Of a stretch of 64,000 nt of DNA, positions 9,955 through 19,240 are shown piece after piece; the first letter of the stretch is position 1; each line of letters starts with the position of its first letter. Position numbers and translations under genes: made by a program. The stretch lies in NCBI GenBank assembly GCA_000697355.1, contig JNEN01001257.1:1-64000 (forward strand), read 5' to 3'. The stretch comes from Syncephalastrum monosporum B8922. Its lineage: Eukaryota; Mucoromycota; Mucoromycetes; Mucorales; Syncephalastraceae. The notes below the pieces were generated by a model. The model was not told where the DNA came from and made no database searches. It was given only the letters and a program-made list of their open reading frames with translations.

Positions 9955-12300
9955 ATGACTACTGTCCTTATCGACAACTACGACAGCTTTACGTACAACG
10001 TATATCAATACCTGTCGTCGCTCGGCGCCAATGTCGTCGTCTACCGCAACGATAAAATCACCGTTGAGGAGATCGAAAAGCTGAACCCTCGCAACCTTGT
10101 CATTTCGCCAGGGCCAGGTCATCCTTCGCAGGATGCCGGTGTGTCTCGTGCTGCCATCTCCCACTTTGCTGGAAAAATTCCGATTTTCGGTATCTGTATG
10201 GGCGAGCAGTGTATCTTTGAGGTGTTTGGCGGCACGGTGTCTTATGCGGGTGAGATTCTCCACGGCAAAACGTCGACAATCCGCCACGACGGCCGCAGCA
10301 TTTTCAAGGGCGTGCCTCAGGACAACCAGGTGACCCGCTACCACTCGCTTTCAGGCATGCCTAGCACCGTGCCCGAGCCTCTGGAAGTGACAGCAACCAC
10401 GTCGGATGGTGTCATTATGGGTATCCGCCACGTCGAGTACACAATTGAGGGTGTCCAGTTCCACCCCGAAAGCATCTTGTGCGACAATGGCATGGCCATG
10501 CTTGCCAATTTCTTGAAGTTGGAAGGCGGTACCTGGGACCAGAACCCTGCCGCGGGCGTGCTCCCCAAGAAGACGAGCAAGGCTGTCAACGGCACTGTCG
10601 ATGCCAAGCCCAAAACAAAGGCCGAACCCGAGACGCTTGCGCCCCAGCAGCAACAGCCTCAACCTGCCGTCAATGGCACAGCACCGAGCGCCGTCACGTC
10701 TGTTTTGACTCGCATCTACGCCCAGCGCCAGCACGACGTCGAGGCAGCCAAGAACACGCCTGGTCAGAGCATGGCCGATCTCGAAAAGCTGCTGGCGCTC
10801 CATGTTGCGCCACCCCAAAAGGACTTCTTTGACCATCTCAACAAAAACAAGCTTTCGCTCATGGCAGAAGTCAAGCGCGCGTCGCCTTCCAAGGGCGAAA
10901 TTGACATCAAGGCCAACGCGGCCGAGCAGGCATTGAATTACGCTCTCGCCGGTGCCCACGTTATCTCTGTCCTGACCGAACCGAAGTGGTTCCGCGGCTC
11001 GCTCAACGACATGCGCCAGGTTCGCCAGGCTCTGAGCCACCTCCCTAACCGGCCCTGCATCCTGCGCAAAGACTTCATTCTCGACCGCTACCAGATCCTC
11101 GAGGGCCGACTCTATGGTGCAGACACGGTGCTCCTGATTGTGGCCATGCTATCCGACGAAAAACTGCACGAGCTGTACAGCTATGCCAAATCGCTGGGCA
11201 TGGAGCCGCTCGTCGAGGTCAACAATGCCGACGAGATGGCGCGTGCCAACGCGTTGGGCGCTAAGGTGATTGGCGTGAACAACCGTAACCTGCACAGCTT
11301 TGACGTTGACATGGAGACAACCACGCGCCTGGCCAAGATGGTACCCGCCGATACAATCCTTTGTGCCTTGTCGGGTATCTCAAGTCGTGCGGACGTGGAC
11401 CCGATGGTGGAGCAGGGTGCACGCGCCATCCTGGTGGGTGAGGCTCTCATGCGGGCATGGAACCTCAAGGAATTTATTGCCGAACTGCTGGGCATGGAGA
11501 AGAAAGACCCCATCCCGCGGCCGGCCGCACATGAAAAGACATTCGTCAAGATCTGTGGTATCTCGACGGTGGATGCGGCTGTGGAAGCAGCAAAGGCGGG
11601 CGCGGATATGCTTGGCATGATCTTTGTTCGCAAGTCAAAACGGTACGTGGCCCCCGCTCAGGCCAAGGAGATCGTGGACGCCGTTCGTGCGCTGGACATC
11701 AAGAATGACGTCGCGTTGCATACCTCGCCCTCAGAAGAATGGTTCGACTACCAGCGCCACCTGCTCGAAGCGCGGCCACGCAAGCCGCTGATTGTGGGCG
11801 TCTTTGTGAATGATACAGTTGAGAATATGACCGAGATTGCGACCACGGTCGGTCTTGACCTCATTCAGCTCCACGGTACAGAAGCGCCCGAGATCTCGCG
11901 CTTCTTACCTGTCCCGACCATCAAGGCCTTCCACATGGACGCCGAAAGCTACGACCCTAACCTGATACCCCACTTGACGTACCCTGGCAACCACCACGCC
12001 GTGCTTCTGGATGCCAAGGTGTCCAGTCTCCCGGCGGATCAGCAGGGCGGCCAAGGCGTTACTTTTGACTGGTCCGTCGCGCGCGATATCGTGCACCACA
12101 CCCGACCGGGCCATACGAAGGCCTACGACTTCCCCGTGATCCTCGCCGGCGGTCTGGATCCTGCGAATGTGGTGGAGGCAGTGCGTGCTGTCAAGCCCTG
12201 GGCGGTGGATGTCTCTTCGGGTGTCGAGACGGACGGTGCCAAGGACCTGCAGAAGATCCGTGATTTTATTCAGCACGTCAAGTCAGCTCATTTGCAGTAG
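9955..12300 (+). CDS. TRP1: Trifunctional tryptophan biosynthesis protein (GATase-IGPS-PRAI)
   Basis: An uninterrupted ORF of 781 residues. Residues 1-195 are the class I glutamine amidotransferase of anthranilate synthase, with catalytic Cys81 in GICMGEQC and the His170/Glu172 pair in QFHPESI. A low-complexity P/Q/A/T linker spans about 200-245. Residues about 250-515 are indole-3-glycerol-phosphate synthase (LMAEVKRASPSKGEID, ILRKDFILD, NNRNLHSFDVD). Residues about 525-781 are phosphoribosylanthranilate isomerase (FVKICGIS, GADMLGMIF, QLHGTE). Together with the TrpE subunit it makes anthranilate, and it carries out steps 3 and 4 of the tryptophan pathway. The three-domain fusion and length are typical of fungi (also called trpC). 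It is intronless, unlike its neighbours. Confidence 0.98.
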   Translation: MTTVLIDNYDSFTYNVYQYLSSLGANVVVYRNDKITVEEIEKLNPRNLVISPGPGHPSQDAGVSRAAISHFAGKIPIFGICMGEQCIFEVFGGTVSYAGEILHGKTSTIRHDGRSIFKGVPQDNQVTRYHSLSGMPSTVPEPLEVTATTSDGVIMGIRHVEYTIEGVQFHPESILCDNGMAMLANFLKLEGGTWDQNPAAGVLPKKTSKAVNGTVDAKPKTKAEPETLAPQQQQPQPAVNGTAPSAVTSVLTRIYAQRQHDVEAAKNTPGQSMADLEKLLALHVAPPQKDFFDHLNKNKLSLMAEVKRASPSKGEIDIKANAAEQALNYALAGAHVISVLTEPKWFRGSLNDMRQVRQALSHLPNRPCILRKDFILDRYQILEGRLYGADTVLLIVAMLSDEKLHELYSYAKSLGMEPLVEVNNADEMARANALGAKVIGVNNRNLHSFDVDMETTTRLAKMVPADTILCALSGISSRADVDPMVEQGARAILVGEALMRAWNLKEFIAELLGMEKKDPIPRPAAHEKTFVKICGISTVDAAVEAAKAGADMLGMIFVRKSKRYVAPAQAKEIVDAVRALDIKNDVALHTSPSEEWFDYQRHLLEARPRKPLIVGVFVNDTVENMTEIATTVGLDLIQLHGTEAPEISRFLPVPTIKAFHMDAESYDPNLIPHLTYPGNHHAVLLDAKVSSLPADQQGGQGVTFDWSVARDIVHHTRPGHTKAYDFPVILAGGLDPANVVEAVRAVKPWAVDVSSGVETDGAKDLQKIRDFIQHVKSAHLQ

Positions 12301-12750
12301 ATACTACATAAAGAAGAAGAAAGTTAATTTTTAAACGTGACATGATTCAAATAACACTTGGATTCCCTGATAGCAGCCATTGTGTGCAAAGCATCTTTTT
12401 TCTACAGCTGGTATACAAGCGGGCTGCATGATTGAGTAACCATGATGATTCCCATAGAAAGAGAGACTAGAGCGGAATATACGTCGGTTTCTCGTGTGAC
12501 CAAGAACCCTTGATTGCGTACGGAGCGCATGACGGACGGGCTTTGGTCTTGCAGGGCAAACGTGGCACGAAGGGAAGAAATGCGCAAATGGAAGGATTTA
12601 TTGTTATTTACATGCAGTCTGGAAGCGGTTAGATGACAATAAAAAGAGGAAGAACTATACGATGAAAAAGAGCGAGGGAGGAGCCGTGGTGAGCGGGTAA
12701 AAAAGCCACAGGGGAGGGAGTTGTGAGTCGACGAGGAAAAGAGTGATGCA

Positions 12751-12794
<44 letters not shown>

Positions 12795-12922
12795 CACAGA
12801 ATGACGAATGAAAAAGAGAAAAAGACATGTGGCAAAGCAAGCAAAGATAACCAAAAGAATCTACTATACAACAACGGCATCAACAACCGCGATAGACAGC
12901 AAGAACACTAACGCGTTGCCGT
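12301..12922. other. Convergent 3' intergenic region
   Basis: This lies between the tail-to-tail genes TRP1 (+) and the HAPSTR1-like gene (-). It contains a (TG)17 dinucleotide repeat at 12755-12788. No gene was seen. Confidence 0.7.
12755..12788. repeat. (TG)17 microsatellite
   Basis: A perfect TG dinucleotide run of 34 nt in the 3' region between two convergent genes. Confidence 0.95.
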
Positions 12923-13666
12923 TTAGTCGTCACCCTTAGGAGGACGGCCGCGTTTCAGGGGCGGCTCGCCCCACCCATCGACGTTCATGTTGCCAAGTGA
13001 CCGTCCCATGAAAGTGACCTCGGGCGAGGCAAACTTGCGCTTGATATAGTCCCCATAGTTTTCCTGCTGCTGTGTCTGTTGCTGTGGCATAAAGTTCCAC
13101 GGGGCCATAGCGTTGTTGGGCGGGGGAATAAAAGTGAACTGGGCATTTGGGTCAATGTGGAAAGGTGCAACTTGGGCTGGTGGGTGTGGCGGCTGCTCAG
13201 GATACACTTGCAGCTTATCCAGATCAGCACGCTGGGTTTGCGTTTGAGAAGGCGCCTGTGGATTGAGGTGGTGAGCAGATGTCGAGGCTTGTTGTTGCTG
13301 TTGCTGTTGTTGCTGTTGCTGTTGTTGTTGCTGCTGCTGAGATGGCTGAGACTGTTGCGAATCATCCATGCCGAGTTCGCATTGCACCTGAGCCGTCCGC
13401 TGGCGAGCGAATTCGAGGAGATCGTCGACAGAAAAGTAGGTATTTGTACTATTGTTCGGCCGGACAACGAGATCCGGATTGGAATTGATAAAACCATAGA
13501 GATCCTGGAAGGCCTGCTGGTAACCGGCGCCATAGGCTCGTCTATTCTGAGCGAGGGAATCCTTGTAGAGATTAGTCACCTTGACCGCAGCCGATTTGAA
13601 GGAGTCGAGCAAGGCATTCTCTGTTGACTCATAAGACTGCAGTATAGGCTGTGAGTGTGAATCCAT
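12923..13666 (-). CDS. HAPSTR1/C16orf72-like (DUF4588) protein with polyQ and AT-hook
   Basis: A single-exon ORF of 247 residues. The N-terminal ~95 residues (SFKSAAVKVTNLYKDSL, then YGAGYQQAFQDLYGFI) resemble the conserved core of the C16orf72/HAPSTR1 (TAPR1) family, which in animals binds the ubiquitin ligase HUWE1 and dampens stress signalling. A glutamine tract follows at about 105-127, then a Pro/Gln-rich middle. The C-terminus has basic KRGRPPK, an AT-hook-like motif that could bind minor-groove DNA or serve in nuclear import. The assignment rests on remembered family pattern, not a search. It is tail-to-tail with TRP1. Confidence 0.6.
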   Translation of the reverse strand: MDSHSQPILQSYESTENALLDSFKSAAVKVTNLYKDSLAQNRRAYGAGYQQAFQDLYGFINSNPDLVVRPNNSTNTYFSVDDLLEFARQRTAQVQCELGMDDSQQSQPSQQQQQQQQQQQQQQQQQASTSAHHLNPQAPSQTQTQRADLDKLQVYPEQPPHPPAQVAPFHIDPNAQFTFIPPPNNAMAPWNFMPQQQTQQQENYGDYIKRKFASPEVTFMGRSLGNMNVDGWGEPPLKRGRPPKGDD

Positions 13667-13951
13667 GAGGGTCGAAGGTTCAAGTGAAGGGTATGCACAA
13701 ACGAGAAGAAAAGAGAAAGAGAAAGAGATCTAGAGAAAAAATACTACGGTAAAGTCGGCGCTTTGATCGCTCATTCATTCAACCGCATTCATGTACAACT
13801 GTATTGTACTAAACGACGCATTTTCCATGTCTGTTTCTATTCTATTCTGGTCCCTTCCTTTCTCCTAGTTATTCTTGTACATATGCGTCCAAAATAACAG
13901 TGAATCTCTCCTCTCTTCAGCAGAGATAGATGCGGATTTGTTCTACACTCT

Positions 13952-15073
13952 TTATTCCTCCATCTTTTTGTTGAGCGAATAAGGATCGTAGCCATGCACG
14001 CCAAGGTCGTTACGCGTTTCCGACGGATCATCGAGGGTTTGCTCCAAATAGAATCCCTACCATGATAGGCGCATTGGTAAGTAAGCATGTTTGATAAATA
14101 CTGTTATAAGGTTACCAGGAATCCATCTTGGGTGAGCCAGCCTTGGGCGTTGCTGCCAAACTTTTGGCCCATCTGCCGCAGGAACGGCTCAGGAGGATGG
14201 AGGCCGTTGGTCGCATAAATAAATGCATCGAGTTCTTCGGGCCGCAGCGCACCGTCCCGGTCCTTATCAAATGACTGGAATAGCTCGAGCAACACGGCTT
14301 TCAGCTGCCGAGAAAGTGTCTCGCCTTCCATCAACGGTGCTTCGTCTTTCGTACCACGGTAGCCACTCAGGATATTTTGGATTTCGCGCTCCATGCCCCC
14401 GATCGGGCCAAACTCGGGGTCAACGTTCTTGCCCATCTCGAGCAGAACCAGGGCTTCTTCGAGATGATTCAGTACAAACAAGATAAAGCCCAGAATATAA
14501 TAGCAGCCAGCGTGTGCCGGGCAAAGATCTGCCGAGAGAAAAATGAGGGTGAACAAGGGAATAGAATAAGATAAAACACCAGTACCTAGGATCCACATCA
14601 TCTTGGAGGCGACGTTGCCAAGCACCTGAATATTGCCGCCCTCCTGAAATGATTTGAGATATTCTTGTGCCTCGAGAAACTCCTTGTTGGCTTGATCGAC
14701 AAGGGCATCATTGTCAGCATTGTCGATAGACTGCTCGCGTTTCAAGTAGTACTGCCGCCAATTGTCAGGTTCCGTCGTGTATTTCGCATCGAGATCAGGC
14801 GCCAGGGTCAGAGCCGTTGCTGAGTGGAAGAGCTGATAGACAAGAAACAGGTCGCCAAAGTCATCGGCCGCTTTGCTACGGTAGGCAGTAATACGTCAGT
14901 CTCAGAACCGTGAGTAAGCGGAGCTTTGAGCCGAACCTCTTCCAGATCGCGTTGTTGTTGTAAGCGGACTGGCAGGCTTTGGAGGTGAGCGCGAGCGAGT
15001 CGAGATCAGCCGGGCTCAGATAGAGAGCCAGCCGCTGCCGAGCCGCCAAGGGTAGAGAGGCAAGGGGCGTCAT
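13952..15073 (-). CDS. F-box plus EF-hand protein
   Basis: Four exons (14937-15073, 14586-14875, 14116-14528, 13952-14056; introns 59-61 nt and 57 nt) join to 314 residues. The start LASLPLAARQRLALYLSP followed by LDSLALTSKACQ is F-box-like. The middle has a helical, TPR-like part (YYILGFILFVLNHLEEALVL). About residues 210-225 hold a canonical EF-hand loop, DKDRDGALRPEE, with acidic residues at positions 1, 3, 5 and 12. The C-terminus is GFYLEQTLDDPSETRNDLG. F-box proteins usually bring substrates to SCF ubiquitin ligases; a calcium-sensing one would be unusual. The family was not identified further. It shares a 229-bp head-to-head promoter with mS23. Confidence 0.75.
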
Positions 15074-15302
15074 AATAGAGTATATTTAAAAAGTACAAAG
15101 TAGTAGTAATACAAGCAGTGGGGCTTTTTTTTCTTATTTCTTTCGGCGCATGAAGAGAGGGTTCCCTGGATGCTTGAATTGGGGGAATCCGACCACATTC
15201 GACCGCAAATGTGGCTTATCCAGGTCCAGCGAAATTCGGGGGGAGAGTTACCCTTGAAAGAATATCTGTGTGTGTGTGTGTGTTCGTTTGACATTCCATA
15301 TT
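15074..15302. promoter_or_regulatory. Bidirectional promoter, F-box/EF-hand gene and mS23
   Basis: A 229-bp gap between two divergent start codons, so both core promoters must lie here. A short TG run sits at about 15267-15281. No known factor site was recognised. Confidence 0.6.
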
Positions 15303-16033
15303 ATGGCCTACCGCTGTGCACCGACGAAACTGGCCAGTACGGCTACCAATCTCCTGAAGGGCAACCTCTTGAAGCGAGCGCCTGTCTGGCTGCAGGCAGT
15401 CAAGAACACGCCTCCCGGCCCTTCTATCATTCGCGCTCGTGAAATCGATCCCTCGCTGCAATCAGACAACACGGTTGAACAAAAGACACGCTACAGACAG
15501 AAGCACCTGCGCACCAAGGCACCACGACCGCTTCGCATCGTCTACCCGGAGGACAAGCTTCGAAAGCAGTTCTTCAAGGACCATCCCTTCGAATTAGCTA
15601 GACCCAAGGTCCTCGTCGAAAACGCCAACGCCATCAACCGTACCGATTACAGCACTCTCCTCCTTCCTGGCATGCACCCCTCTGAAGTGGACGGTGAAAC
15701 GTAAGAAAAGACTGAGACTGGCTGGAACGTTGATAAGATACTAAATACTGAATACTTTAATGTATATTCTATATTCTATATTCTATCCTCTCCTCTATTC
15801 ATAGTGTGATCCGTTACCAGCTGCACCTGATGACCAACGAGAACATGACCGAGCGCGAGGCGTACAGCAAGGCCACCTCTGAATTCTACGAGCTGCGAGC
15901 ACAGGAAGAAATCGAGGCACGCGAGCAGCGGAAAAAGATGGAGGAAAAGCTGCAACGCCCTCTGCGCAAATACTGGACCGAGAAGGGTATCCAACTCGAA
16001 GATCGCGCCCTCAAGGAAGGTGAACGCATCTAA
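15303..16033 (+). CDS. RSM25: Mitochondrial small-subunit ribosomal protein mS23 (Rsm25)
   Basis: Two exons (15303-15700 and 15805-16033, intron 104 nt) give 208 residues. FKDHPFELARPKVLVEN matches the yeast Rsm25 signature (FYKQHPWELSRPKILVEN) and is followed by DGETVIRYQ. The N-terminus is basic. The C-terminal half is a charged helix (EFYELRAQEEIEAREQRKK), as in the family. The ATG at 15303 was chosen over an in-frame upstream ATG at 15270 because the conserved region starts with MAYRCAPTKLAS. It acts in the mitoribosome. Confidence 0.92.
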
Positions 16034-18152
16034 ATCCTTCCGTCTCCTTCATCCTCGCTTCTTCATACTCCCTCACCTTCCCTTCTCAAGCACACACATC
16101 TCTCTCACTCGCAGTAATATACATCTTGTCTTGTTTATATTTCATCGTCTCTGTCACGACATCCTACTCGCTCTCTGGTTATGCATGTTGGGTACTCTAT
16201 CTCTAACCACTCCAGCCTCTTACGATCCCTACCTTGGTTTTCAACAGAAAGCATGTGAACGATCCATGTAGCATCTTATACACGGAATAAGATCGTCCTG
16301 TAATCAACATTAAAACCCGCACACAACGCAGGTGTGGAGGAGTCTTGACCACCCAAGCAAAGTTTCCATCGTCCTGCTGTCACGTCATATGCTGCACCTT
16401 CTATGTTCTTTTTCGGGATCGAGAAGCAACCAGCATCTTGCTCGCTAGTAGTCTGCTCTCGACTGACATGAGCGAGAAGATTGCATAGCTTGTTTCCTTA
16501 TTGTACGAGTGCCATTTTGATATAGAGAAGGCAAATAAGATTCTTGATTTAAATGACACCAAAATCACATATGAGACCAATACCCTTCTCATAAGAATTC
16601 TTTTTCCCGTCATTGGCCGTGGACCCGTGACAGCAGAGTAAGCCAATTAATCCTTTGAAACGCAGAAGATACCTGATGACGATCCCTATCAGGGTCCTTT
16701 TTGCCCTGCGTTTTTTCTTTTCCGTTGGCAGACGCAGTACATCTCATAGCATGGAAGTTCATCGACGTGAGTCTGTTTCATAAAATACGCTGCTTTTCTC
16801 CTTCTTCCCTTTGTTCAGGTTTAAGCTCACTTTCAGACAAAGTATATTAATACTGATAGAAGCATAAACTAACGAGTGTAGCTTACATGGAACGAATTCA
16901 ATCAAGTCCCTCTATTAGCGGTTGCCTACCCAAACTCCATGTATCGCACCGGTACGTATGGACGTAAGTTATCGCGTCTAAGAATACATCATTCTGGACT
17001 TTGAAAAATTTCTCCAATGTGTACGTAGCGTGCTGTCCTCTATCTTCTTCTCTTTGTGTGCCTTCCTCCTTCCTGTACAAGTATTCCCTCTCTCCAGAGG
17101 ATTTTTTAAGCATTCTCATTTACCGGTACGGATTCGTGTCAATACAACGAATATGAGACGTTAACACATGTTTCAGTTCCACTCCCCTCTCGCTCTTCCT
17201 CTGCTCTTTCTCCTCTCCTCTTGTCCTTTGCTTTCATCCTTCTTTCTTGTTTGCGTCGTCCTAACCTAGGCGATTGGCGGCTACTACCACCCCCCAAAGG
17301 TTTGCTCCCCGGCCGCCTGCAAGTGTTTTGCAACTATGTAATGTGCCGCTGTGACCTAAAAGTGCATCCAGCTTCAGATGAGCCGGCGGCAGCGCGTTTC
17401 AACGACCCTGGCCTCGACCGCTTATGCATGTAGAAAAAAGTGCAGTGCAGACTAGGGAAATTATTTCGGAACGAAACTCCATGGAACTAGTCAGTGCATG
17501 AGATAAATAAAATTACTTAGGCATTTAACTTGCAAGCACTCTTCAATGATAAGTTTACATATAGCAGACTCAAGGTCCTGCATATGTGCTCATCAGTATG
17601 CAATGCAAATACTGTCTTATCCAGCCACATATTATGCAGGTAATTTCAGGCACTATGAACCATGCAAATGTACGCTCTTGTTGGCCTATTTAGCAGATAT
17701 CGCATCCACATTTTACATCATAAAATAATGTCAAAACGTACATATCATACGCGGTGTTTGGTAAGCAGAGCATCTTATAATTAACGCACTTATGGATACT
17801 ACCATATGGATTCAAAGGAGAAGAGGGGAAACAGTAGAGTCGAACGAGAAAAAAAAGTGTTGTCTTAAAAGTTACGAGTTTGAATGGCGTCCACCGCAAG
17901 TTCATTAGACGTCGACATTGCAAGTTTCAGGAACTCCGCCTTGTGAGGAATGGTGGATTTCCACAGGGAAAAGCAAGGGGCAGACAGGGGATTGTGCCCA
18001 CACACCCAAATTCAATCGACCCAGTAGAACAGAAAACGCACAGAGCAGATGCCCATTCTTTACATTGTATAAAAAACGTTGTCTAGAGATTTGAGCTGAA
18101 TACCTTTCATTTCTTTGCTTCCTTTTACACAACAAACAACCGCAAGTGTACT
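16034..18152. other. Intergenic, no gene recognised
   Basis: About 2.1 kb with only short ORFs. A C/T-rich 3' region follows mS23. A small hairpin with GATCCCTATCAGGGTCC lies near 16680-16696. No tRNA, snRNA or transposase was found. Confidence 0.55.
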
Positions 18153-19010
18153 ATGGGAGCCACAGCGGCACAACAGCCACGCACATGCTGTCATATCAAG
18201 CTCGATCGATTTATCGCCATTATGACAGGGACCCAAGTGGTACAACGAAACCTGTTTTGTTTTTTAATTTCAGTGGGCTCACAACAAACGTCAAAAAAAA
18301 AAGCTCAGGGCATTGTGGGAAATCTGGGGGTGTTTTGACAACGAATGGCCTCGCAAGTATCACCTACACTTACACAACAGCAGCAAAAGTCTCATCCACA
18401 CCGGTTTTATAGCATTAATTAATGTATTGGTTCTGCCTACTATCTACATCTCGTGTACGCTGGGCATCCTTCTCACCATTGTGAGCGTGTGCGCGACCTG
18501 GAGCGTCTACAAGGTTCATATGCGGTCATTGAATATCTACTGGTGGGTCTACTACACCTTGACCGTGCTCGCATTCCTCAACAGCTGCGTGAACATGTCC
18601 ATCATGTGTCTGGGCAAAGACCGATTTATTGCGGGATGCCTCGACAGCGAATCGATCCAGGTCTCGGCTGAGCACTGTCGGGATTGCCAAGTGATGCTGC
18701 CAACGTGCACCCGAGCGTGGGAAAGTGCCACAGTTTGGGCCGCTGTCGGAGCCTTGGTGACCCTGACGATCAACGTACGTTTTGTGCTACGCACAAACAA
18801 GAAACAAGCGGGTGGGATGGCTTACCTGCCATTTTCTATTAGATCATTTTCGCCTATGCGCTGTATCGCGTCAAGTCCACGCGCAGGACTGCGCCTGCAT
18901 CCACCCCACAACACCACTCGCATGCTCCACCGTCGTATCATTCTTCATCACGCCCCACGAACCAAACTTGCATGGACGAAGAAGGGTTTCAGGTCATTGA
19001 ACTCAAGTGA
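18153..19010 (+). CDS. Small fungal multi-span membrane protein
   Basis: The third and last exons are firm: coding from 18274 (or a later acceptor) to 18774, a 68-nt intron with GTACGT donor, then 18843-19010 ending in GFQVIELK and TGA. The protein has about four hydrophobic spans: GFIALINVLVLPTIYISC, a following span, WWVYYTLTVLAFLNSCVN and WAAVGALVTLTINIIFAYA. A Cys-rich loop (CRDCQVMLPTCTRAW) precedes the last span, and the tail is Ser/Pro-rich. The proposed first exon, with CCHIKLDRFIAIMTG, would need an intron of only 34-37 nt, so the N-terminus is uncertain. The architecture resembles four-span MARVEL-like proteins common in these fungi; function unknown. Confidence 0.65.
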
Positions 19011-19240
19011 AAGATATTGATTTCACAAGGAAATTTGTCCGGGATCCACGGGAAGCTATGGCGGGACCACCCGAACAAATCCAATCAACCTTGCATCCTT
19101 TTTTATTTTCTACTTTTTGCATTTACCACTATTTTAAATGATCCAACACGCAGACATACATGTTTTCAAAGAATGGCTCAATTTAAAAACCTTGTTAATA
19201 ATATATTTACTTTACACTATATAAACATGTTCCAATGGAA

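Noticed and set aside
9952..12276. Long minus-strand ORFs opposite TRP1
   Set aside because: They are shadows of a GC-biased coding strand.
16668..16700. TGATGA followed by a small hairpin, considered as a C/D snoRNA
   Set aside because: No D box, terminal stem or guide region could be defined.
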